Positions 57,738-64,000 of a stretch of 64,000 nucleotides of DNA are shown here, piece by piece. The DNA comes from Rhizocola hellebori. Lineage in GTDB: Bacteria > Actinomycetota > Actinomycetes > Mycobacteriales > Micromonosporaceae. Positions within the stretch are counted from its first letter, which is position 1. Each line of letters starts with the position of its first letter. The notes under the pieces were generated by a model, which saw nothing but the letters and a program-made list of their open reading frames with translations, did no database searches and was not told the origin of the DNA. Position numbers and translations under genes: made by a program. The stretch is from the NCBI RefSeq assembly GCF_016862955.1, contig NZ_BONY01000001.1:1-64000 (forward strand). The letters are read 5' to 3'.

Positions 57738-60698
57738 GCCTGAGGCCTGATCGGCCACGGCGGTATAGCCCGCGCCGCTCGCCAGCAGGTGTGCCCGGCG
57801 GGCGGCGGACACGGCCTGCTCCGTCTCGCCCAGCGCTGATTGAACCTCGGCGAGTTCAATCAGCGCACGGGCTTCGGCGTACACGTGCTTCACCTCGCGG
57901 GCCAGCTCGACCGCCCGCGTCGCGATGGGCAGCGCCTCGGCCAGTGAGCCGTTGCTGCGAAGTGCCAGCGCCTGGGCCTGCAGGCAGCTCGCCTGCACCC
58001 AGCGGTCGTCGCTGTCGTTCGCCAGCGCAATCGCCGACTCCATCAGCTCCAGGGCGGCCGCGAAGTTTCCCCGTTTCACCTGCACCTCTGCCAGCACCCG
58101 GGTGGTGACGGCCTGGCCGCACGTGTCAGCAAGCTCCTCGTGCATAGCGAAGCCTTGGCGCACATACTCTTCAGCCGATGACAGCTCACCGCGCCACAAC
58201 GCCAGCTCGCCGAGGCTGGTCAGCAGGAACGCCTCGGCCATCGGGACACCCTTGCCCGAATAGTGGGCCAGCGATCGCTGCAAATGCTCCTGCGCCTTGG
58301 CATAGTCGCCAAGCTCGCCGTAGAGCGCACCGAGGTTGCCGTGGTTGACGCCCTGCCCGTCGAGCCGTCCAATTTCGACGTTCAACGCCAGGCTTCGCTC
58401 CATCAGCTGTGCCGCTTCAGAGGGCCTGCCCTGCAACCGCCACAACCCGCCCTGGCTGCCCATGATGGTGGCCTCCGCCTCGCGCCAGCCGGCTGCCTGC
58501 GCGTGCTCTGCGGCACTGCCGAAAGCGCGGTCGGCCAGATCGTGAAAGCCTTGCCGTCCATAGAAGTCGGCCAGGTTCAGATGTGCCGCCGCCTGCCCGT
58601 GGTGGTCGCCCTGGGCTTGCGCGGCCCGCAGCCCCGCCTCGGCGACGCTCTGCCACTCCACCGGGAACATGCGCAGGAAGAAATACCCGCGCATCCCGTC
58701 GGCCAGCCGCCAGGCGAACTCCGGGTGGCCCTGGTCGGCGAAGGCCACGATGGAAGCAACCAGGCTGGCGCGCTGCGTGTTGAGCCACTCCATCGCCTCG
58801 GGGCGGTCCGCGAAACGGAGCGGCCAGTCGGCCTCATCCGCGGGAAGGCGCAGCAGCTGTGGGTACAGGGCGTGGGCGGCAGCCACGACATGGTGCAGAT
58901 AGTGTTGGGCCAGAGCGGTTTCCGCCGCCTTGCGCGCGTCGCCGCCATCGGTTGCCTCGAGCAGGTGCGCCGCGTACAGACGCAGCAGATCGTGGAAGCC
59001 GAAGCGGCCCGGCGCCCGTTCCTCCACCATATGGTGGTGGGTAAGGGTTTTCAGCAACCGCAAGGCGTGTGGCCCGGGCAGCCCGGCCAGGCTCGCGGCC
59101 TCCTGCGCGCAGAAGTCGGGCCCGGCCACCACGCTCAGCAGCCGGAACATGCGTTGCACCGCAGGCTCCAGCATGGCGTAGGACAGATCGAAGGTCGCCG
59201 CGACCGCGGTGTCGTCGTCACCTTCGACGCCCAGCAGGCTAAGCCGATCGACCGTGCGCAGCCCCGCCACGTATTCCACCCCGTCCTGCGATGTCCCGGT
59301 GGCGATCGCGGCGGCGGCGATCCGCAGCGCCAGCGGGACATAGGCGCACAATCGCGCAAGCTCATGCAGGACAGCCGGGCTCGCCTGCGGCAGCGACCGG
59401 GCAAGCAGCTCAAGCGCCTCCGCTGGGTTGAGCACGCTTAGCCGCAGGCAGTGCGCTCCGTCGCGGGCGACCAGACCGGACAGCTCATGCCGGCTGGTCA
59501 CCAGCGTGCGGCTGGTCAAGCTGTTGGGCAGCAACGGACGCACCTGATCGCAGTCGCGCGCGTTGTCGACCACCACCAGCAGGCGCTTTCCCGCCGCCCG
59601 GGACCGGTAAAGGTCGACGGCAAATCCTTCTTGCGACGGAATCTGTTCCGGTGGCACGCCAAGCTGATACAGCAAACGCGACAGCGCCTGCACCGGGCTG
59701 GACGGCTGCTGACGGCCGAAGCCATGAAGATCAACATAAAGGACTCCATCTGGGTACCGGTCCACCGCGCGATGAGCCCAATGCAAAGCCAGCGCGGTCT
59801 TGCCGATGCCCCCGGATCCGGTGATAGTCACCAATGCGGCTGCCGCAGTGTCGAGATCGGTCAGGTGCGATCGCCGGCCGGAGAACCCGGCTACGTCCGT
59901 GGGCAGCGAGTTGATTCCAGGCCCCGACACGGTGGTGCTGACCGAGCCGATCCGGTCCAGGTGCGGATCGGCGCGCTGGATCGACTGCTCCAGCTCGCAC
60001 GTGGCCGGCGCCGGGTCGGTGCCGAATTCCTCCACAAGGTGTTCGCGCTGCGCCTGAAGCACGGCCAGCGCATCAGCGCGCCGGCCGCATCGGTGAAGCG
60101 CCAGCGCCAGCGAGCGAACCAGGCTTTCGCGGCGCGGGTGCTCCTTGGCCACCGGAGCCAGCTCGACGGCCACCTCCTCATGCCGGCCCATTCGCAGCTG
60201 CAGCTCGGCCAGCCGCTCCACCGCGGTCAGGTATTGTTCCTGCAGACCGGCCCGGGCACTGTCCACAAACGACCCGACGACCTCGCTGAGGGCGGGTCCG
60301 CGCCACAGCAGCAGCGCCTGCTTGATCAGATGGGCCGCCTCGGCCGGGTCTTCCTCCGCCACCCGCCGGGCCTGCTCGATCGTCGTGGTGAACACGATGA
60401 GGTCTGAGTCGGCCGGAGCCACGTCTAACTGGTACCCAGAAAAACTGGTCTTTAGCAGATTTTCACAACCCATGTCGCGCAACGCCTGCCGCACCGCGGA
60501 AACGGCGGTCTGGATCTGGCTCCGCGCGGTCGCCGGCGGGGCCTGCCCCCACAGCGCGTCGACAAGCGACTCCGTGGTGACCAGCCGGTTGGCGGACAAC
60601 AGCAGGCGGGCCAGGACGGCTCGGGTCCGCGGGCGCGCCACGGCGCGCAGCTGACCATCCACTTCGATCGCTAATGAGCCCAGCAACCTGAACTTCAT
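57705..60698 (-). CDS. AfsR/SARP-type regulator with NB-ARC and TPR domains
   Basis: A 997-residue regulator. Winged helix (MKFRLLGSLAIEVDGQLRAV, then LVTTESLVDALWGQ), activator domain (AAHLIKQALLLWRGPALSEV, PRRESLVRSLALALHRCGRR), NTPase with Walker A GSGGIGKTALALHW near residue 293 and LLVVVDNARD, a winged linker (FHDLLRLYAAHLL), and TPR repeats from about 690 (QAAAHLNLADFYGRQGFHDL, NHGNLGALYGELGDYAKAQE). Start at ATG 60698 with GGGAGG four bases upstream; the longer frame is rejected for lack of a site. Its targets are not evident. Its 3' end converges with the extensin-like gene. Confidence 0.92.
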   Translation of the reverse strand: MKFRLLGSLAIEVDGQLRAVARPRTRAVLARLLLSANRLVTTESLVDALWGQAPPATARSQIQTAVSAVRQALRDMGCENLLKTSFSGYQLDVAPADSDLIVFTTTIEQARRVAEEDPAEAAHLIKQALLLWRGPALSEVVGSFVDSARAGLQEQYLTAVERLAELQLRMGRHEEVAVELAPVAKEHPRRESLVRSLALALHRCGRRADALAVLQAQREHLVEEFGTDPAPATCELEQSIQRADPHLDRIGSVSTTVSGPGINSLPTDVAGFSGRRSHLTDLDTAAAALVTITGSGGIGKTALALHWAHRAVDRYPDGVLYVDLHGFGRQQPSSPVQALSRLLYQLGVPPEQIPSQEGFAVDLYRSRAAGKRLLVVVDNARDCDQVRPLLPNSLTSRTLVTSRHELSGLVARDGAHCLRLSVLNPAEALELLARSLPQASPAVLHELARLCAYVPLALRIAAAAIATGTSQDGVEYVAGLRTVDRLSLLGVEGDDDTAVAATFDLSYAMLEPAVQRMFRLLSVVAGPDFCAQEAASLAGLPGPHALRLLKTLTHHHMVEERAPGRFGFHDLLRLYAAHLLEATDGGDARKAAETALAQHYLHHVVAAAHALYPQLLRLPADEADWPLRFADRPEAMEWLNTQRASLVASIVAFADQGHPEFAWRLADGMRGYFFLRMFPVEWQSVAEAGLRAAQAQGDHHGQAAAHLNLADFYGRQGFHDLADRAFGSAAEHAQAAGWREAEATIMGSQGGLWRLQGRPSEAAQLMERSLALNVEIGRLDGQGVNHGNLGALYGELGDYAKAQEHLQRSLAHYSGKGVPMAEAFLLTSLGELALWRGELSSAEEYVRQGFAMHEELADTCGQAVTTRVLAEVQVKRGNFAAALELMESAIALANDSDDRWVQASCLQAQALALRSNGSLAEALPIATRAVELAREVKHVYAEARALIELAEVQSALGETEQAVSAARRAHLLASGAGYTAVADQASGLIGFLTGALA

Positions 60699-60880
60699 CA
60701 AGCCTCCCGTCCCCCGGCCTCGACAATAGGTGACCAGTTTGGCCGTCAGACAAATAGGCGTCGTCGCCTCCACGGCGGCTGTCGTGGTACGGCGCGACGC
60801 GCAGTCGGCGTGATGCCAGATACGTTGGCAGGGCTACAAAGTGTGCCTAGCCGGAGGTCAACGCTGCTGGGTTGATTTGT

Positions 60881-61594
60881 TCAGGCGCGGATCCGGTCGA
60901 CGATCAGCCGATCGAAGAGATCGCCGGGAAGCGCGTCGGAATGTAGCGCCACGGATTGACGGGCGACCTCGACATCGCCGTGCCAGGTGGTGATCACGTC
61001 TGAATTGAACTCGATGAGTTTGAGAACATCCGACGGCGAAAGCTCGGGATGGAACTGGCAACCGAAGACGCGCTTGCCGTAGCTGAACGCCTGGACCGCC
61101 GTGTGCGCGTTATGCAACTCGATGCGGACTTCGGCGTCCTGGTCGATCGCCGGTGAAATCGCCTGGTAGTGAAAGGATGGGACGGCCTGCTCGGCTTGGC
61201 CCGCGTGGGCCGAAGTTACAGGGGTCAGCCCCACTTCGATGGCCCGGGTGGAGATGATCGAGTCTGGCCGCAGCGCCTCGGCGATAATCTGTGACCCCAG
61301 GCAGATCCCGATCACAGACTGTTCCCCGCGCTGGGCGCCGGCGATGAGACGCCGGGTCATGCCGATCGCCGACCGCATCCATGCCGCGTCGGAGTGGACC
61401 GAGGTCTCGCCCCCGGTGAAGACATAGGCAAGCCTCGGGCGGGGGTGCTCAATAGGCAGGCTGGTCAGGTCGCAGCGTAACGAGGTGAGCCCGGCTTGCG
61501 ACAACCGCTCTTCTATCCGCGTGGCGTAGTCGACGCCCTCAAAGAGGATGCCGTCCGCGACGTAAATCAGCACATCCACCGGTAACACCCTCAC
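60881..61594 (-). CDS. class I glutamine amidotransferase-like protein
   Basis: A 237-residue class I GATase. The catalytic triad is visible: Cys98 in GICLGSQII, His182 and Glu184 in GCQFHPELS. YVFTGGETSVHSDAAW provides the oxyanion-side motif. Such stand-alone proteins may cleave gamma-glutamyl amides or act as peptidase-like amidohydrolases; the acceptor cannot be told. It begins 6 bp after the upstream unknown gene's stop on the same strand, so they are co-transcribed. Confidence 0.87.
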   Translation of the reverse strand: MRVLPVDVLIYVADGILFEGVDYATRIEERLSQAGLTSLRCDLTSLPIEHPRPRLAYVFTGGETSVHSDAAWMRSAIGMTRRLIAGAQRGEQSVIGICLGSQIIAEALRPDSIISTRAIEVGLTPVTSAHAGQAEQAVPSFHYQAISPAIDQDAEVRIELHNAHTAVQAFSYGKRVFGCQFHPELSPSDVLKLIEFNSDVITTWHGDVEVARQSVALHSDALPGDLFDRLIVDRIRA

Positions 61595-61600
61595 AACGAC

Positions 61601-62800
61601 TCAGAACCATTTCATCCACAGGTTAACCGCCGCTTCCAAGGACCCGATGAAGCTCAAGATGGCCAAGATCGTCACCACGATGTTCACCCGGGCGACACGG
61701 CGCGCCTGCTCCTGGTCGAGGTTGCGCTGCACAGCCTGCCGGGCCATATCCATCAACGTATCCGCGCGTTCGCGTGTCTTGTCGGTCTCCCAGGCGTGGA
61801 GAATCGCGTCGCGAAGCTTGAGGACATGGAAGTTGTAGCTGAAGGTCGGCCTGACCAGCGCCTGATAGTCGGCGCGCAGGCGGCGTTCCAGCCGGACCAG
61901 CTCCTCCACGTCCAGATCCAGCGTGGACGAGCGAATCAGCCGGTCGGCCGCGGCCGCGCTCTGGTCCATCCGGGCATATTGCACATCCAGGTGCAGCAGC
62001 AGGTGTTCCAGCTGGTCGAGCGTTTGCCCGGGCTCCGCGCTGGCGAGCAGAAGAAAGGCGTACCCGGCGTAGAAGAACTCCTCCAGCCACGTTGAGTCAG
62101 ACGTGATGGGTGCCGGCGAGCGGGGGTAGATGAGCTGCCGAAGGTCATCGGGAAGGGCGCCGCGGCCGGGGCGCGGGTGCGAGGTCTGCGCCACATAGGT
62201 GAGGTTGAAATATGGCAGGAGCGTGCCGCTGGGCGCATGCGGGCGACAGCGAATGACCACCTCGGACAGAGCGGGCAGCAGCACCCCGCGGAGCTGCTCG
62301 GCGACCGAATCCCGGCCCTGCGGACCGAACCCGCGGATGAGCCGCTCGCGTTGGGCGCTTCCCCAGCCATCCGCCACCTCCATCCGCAAAGCCACCGACC
62401 CGAACCCATCGGGAAAGAGAATCCCGGTGACCTCGAGCCGCATCGGCAGCCCCACCGCATCCTGGGCGATCTGTGCCAGCTCGGCATGGAAACGCTCGCC
62501 CCCCTCGAAGTGCGTCAGCACGTCAAGGCTGGGATTTCCGTAGGTGAGCGAGCCGCGCAGGAAAGGATCCGTCGGCCGGTCTGCCCGCACGATCCGGCCT
62601 TGGGGGTCAAGGACCCCGTCAGCAGGGACCTTGTACACCTGCGAATGATCAACGAGCTCCAGGTTGGGAAAGAACGGAGCGGTCAAGAGGAGTTGCGCGT
62701 TGCCGATAAAGTCGACGTTTTCCGGATCCTCCGCCCGCCGCTGCGCCGGAATCACGAGCTCACGTTTTTCGATGCCGCCGCCCAAAGTCACCCTCCTCAT
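61601..62800 (-). CDS. hypothetical protein with C-terminal membrane anchor
   Basis: A 399-residue protein. The bulk is soluble with many charged helices (LDVEELVRLERRLRADYQAL, HVLKLRDAILHAWETDKTRE), ending in one hydrophobic segment (IVVTILAILSFIGSLEAAVN). This is a tail-anchored layout that recalls RMD1/CorA-like proteins, but the link is weak. ATG 62800 is preferred over 62815 because a CATAAT element at 62814-62819 would make a start at 62815 part of the promoter. It is co-transcribed with the amidotransferase. Function unknown. Confidence 0.65.
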   Translation of the reverse strand: MRRVTLGGGIEKRELVIPAQRRAEDPENVDFIGNAQLLLTAPFFPNLELVDHSQVYKVPADGVLDPQGRIVRADRPTDPFLRGSLTYGNPSLDVLTHFEGGERFHAELAQIAQDAVGLPMRLEVTGILFPDGFGSVALRMEVADGWGSAQRERLIRGFGPQGRDSVAEQLRGVLLPALSEVVIRCRPHAPSGTLLPYFNLTYVAQTSHPRPGRGALPDDLRQLIYPRSPAPITSDSTWLEEFFYAGYAFLLLASAEPGQTLDQLEHLLLHLDVQYARMDQSAAAADRLIRSSTLDLDVEELVRLERRLRADYQALVRPTFSYNFHVLKLRDAILHAWETDKTRERADTLMDMARQAVQRNLDQEQARRVARVNIVVTILAILSFIGSLEAAVNLWMKWF

Positions 62801-62923
62801 AGGACTGCCCCACATTATGACCCTGCGCCGTAACGATGGATGGTCGGCGGCCGTGCTGGCCGTCCTTGCCGGACCTCCCTCCACGGCTGCGCGGCTAGGC
62901 GTCTTTAAGGGTAGGGAGGGTGC
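62801..62923. other. divergent promoter region
   Basis: A 123-bp gap between the unknown membrane-anchored protein and the sigma-factor gene. It holds the CATAAT element on the minus strand and GGGAGGG before the sigma-factor start. I see no clear operator. Confidence 0.5.
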
Positions 62924-63445
62924 ATGAACACAGCGGTGGCGCGCGCGGCGTTCGAAGAGTTCGTCGCGGCCCGGTCGGCCGTGCTCATCCACGTCGCCTA
63001 CCTGCTCACCGGCGACCGCCATGACGCCGAGGACCTGCTGCAGGTGGCGCTGGCGCGGGTGGCGCAACGGTGGGGCCGGGTCGAGGACCCGGAGGCCTAT
63101 GTCCGGCGGACCCTGTATACCCAGTCGGTCTCGCGGCTGCGGGCGCTGAGCCGCCGCCCGCGCGAGTCCTTGGGCGTCACCGCGGCCGAGCCCGCCCGCC
63201 ACCCCGACGACCTCGACCTGCGAGTGGCGCTCGACCAGGCCTTGCGCAAGCTGACCAGCCGCCAGCGAGCGGTGCTGATGCTGCGTTTCTACGAGGATCT
63301 CAGCGAGTCGCAGACCGCGCAGATGCTCGGCTGCGCGGTGGGCACCGTCAAAAGCCAGACCCGGCACGCCCTTTCCCGCCTCAAAGCACTCAACCCGCGC
63401 CTTAACGAGCTGTTCGAGGACGCCAAGGAGGTGTCTGTGCCATGA
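62924..63445 (+). CDS. SigE-like ECF sigma factor
   Basis: A 173-residue extracytoplasmic-function sigma factor of the SigE family (ECF type). Region 2: FVAARSAVLIHVAYLLTGDR, HDAEDLLQVALARVAQRWG. Region 4: LTSRQRAVLMLRFYEDLSES, QTAQMLGCAVGTVKSQTRHA. No C-terminal extension. ATG follows GGGAGGG by 6 bases. It is coupled (ATGA) to a membrane protein that may sense or hold it. The target promoters are unknown. Confidence 0.92.
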   Translation: MNTAVARAAFEEFVAARSAVLIHVAYLLTGDRHDAEDLLQVALARVAQRWGRVEDPEAYVRRTLYTQSVSRLRALSRRPRESLGVTAAEPARHPDDLDLRVALDQALRKLTSRQRAVLMLRFYEDLSESQTAQMLGCAVGTVKSQTRHALSRLKALNPRLNELFEDAKEVSVP

Positions 63446-64000
63446 CCACCCGGTTCCGCCAAGTCGCTGATGAGATCACGGTGACCGCACCGGCGCTGCC
63501 GCCGGGCTTCTTCGACCGCGCTCGCCGCACGCGGCGGGTACGCAACGCCCTGACCGCTTGTGCGGCAACGCTTCTGGTCGCGCTGGCCGGTCTGGCTCTG
63601 ATCACCACGCCGGCGCCGAGGCCACCCGAGATCGCCGCCGACCCGCAACGTTTCCCGCTGCCCAGCGAGCTGATAGAGATCCCGGCGTGGCTCGCGGACG
63701 TACGTGACGCGCCCATCGGCCAGGCCCTGATCGTCACCGATCTGGGCGACCGGCTCGTCCTGGTCAGCCCCGACAACAGCTTCCGCGACCTGCCGGTGGG
63801 CCGCGTCGAGCACACGTTCCTCCTGTCACCTGACGGGGGCAGGCTGGCGATGACCGAAGCGGATCGCTCGTATCTGCTTGACCTCACCTCCGGCGCTCAG
63901 CGAGATCTGCCTGGGAAGGCGATCACCTGGTCCAGCGACGGCAAGCAGCTCGCAGTGCGCATAGACGGGGGCTTCTCGGTGCTGGAGGCCGACACGCTGG
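63442..64000 (+). CDS. membrane protein coupled to the sigma factor (partial, runs off window)
   Basis: The visible 186 residues start with a cytoplasmic stretch (MTTRFRQVADEITVTAPALP), one membrane segment at about 36-56 (ALTACAATLLVALAGLALIT), and an exposed part with WD40/TolB-like beta-propeller strands (LVLVSPDNSFRDLPVG, FLLSPDGGRLAMTEADRS, WSSDGKQLAVRIDGG). ATG overlaps the sigma factor stop. Such proteins are often encoded next to SigE-family factors and may act as anti-sigma or surface sensors. The 3' end is beyond the window. Confidence 0.78.
   Translation, partial: MTTRFRQVADEITVTAPALPPGFFDRARRTRRVRNALTACAATLLVALAGLALITTPAPRPPEIAADPQRFPLPSELIEIPAWLADVRDAPIGQALIVTDLGDRLVLVSPDNSFRDLPVGRVEHTFLLSPDGGRLAMTEADRSYLLDLTSGAQRDLPGKAITWSSDGKQLAVRIDGGFSVLEADTL

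Overview
The window is high-GC DNA from a filamentous, soil-type actinomycete (Actinomycetota). I infer this from the GC-rich codon use, several AfsR/SARP regulators with NB-ARC and TPR regions, Sec, Tat and lipoprotein-exported enzymes, CUT1 sugar importers that lack their own ATPase (usually served by a shared MsiK-type ATPase), and a CelR-type operator. A Streptosporangiales-like host is my best guess. No rRNA, tRNA or CRISPR array was seen.

Layout. (1) 1-9,515: an arabinoxylan/xylo-oligosaccharide locus with a GH51 arabinofuranosidase (cut by the window edge), a GH127 remnant, a LacI repressor, a lipoprotein/permease/permease importer, a YesL-like protein without a normal start codon, the tail of a lost permease gene, and a GH120 beta-xylosidase. 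Two promoters in the divergent region carry TTATCGATAA-type operators. (2) About 10,018-11,121: a decayed large serine integrase, which suggests that this locus or its flank was once mobile. (3) 11,102-17,396: a metallophosphoesterase, an SDR/TetR pair, a cNMP-binding-only protein and a SARP-NB-ARC-TPR regulator. (4) 17,393-28,431: five co-directional minus-strand genes encoding an exported protein with a degenerate metalloprotease motif, a 1,047-aa Tat-exported protein, a 1,281-aa protein, a MocR-like regulator whose PLP lysine is Glu, and a small exported protein. The last one repeats the C-terminal domain of the first. This is the best candidate for an undescribed system. (5) 28,656-33,393: GAF, CBS-MgtE, DUF695-like, hypothetical and NmrA-like genes. 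(6) 33,412-36,952: a GH12-Fn3-Fn3-CBM2 cellulase under a CelR-like operator, a RibD/DHFR-like protein and a streptogrisin-type protease. (7) 37,095-37,355: a tandem array of hairpin repeats. (8) 38,233-40,648: a PrsW-like membrane protein with a toxin-like C-terminus, followed by a candidate immunity gene. (9) 40,657-47,145: an exported protein, an XRE-SARP fusion, a Tat FAD oxidoreductase, a lipase-like hydrolase and an ArsR/AHSA1/DHFR-like cassette. (10) 47,301-56,804: a GH43 enzyme and a sugar catabolic and import operon (isomerase, Gfo/Idh, two permeases, lipoprotein) with its own LacI regulator, then a discoidin-DUF1996 protein and a coupled lipoprotein. (11) 56,895-64,000: an extensin-like exported protein, a third SARP, a class I amidotransferase, a membrane-anchored unknown and a SigE-like sigma factor coupled to a membrane protein that runs off the window.

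Taken together, the window serves plant polysaccharide scavenging (arabinoxylan, cellulose and a second sugar), each locus with local repression, interspersed with regulators and exported proteins of unknown role. Several convergent gene pairs overlap at their stop codons, so intergenic space is tight apart from two regulatory regions and the repeat array.
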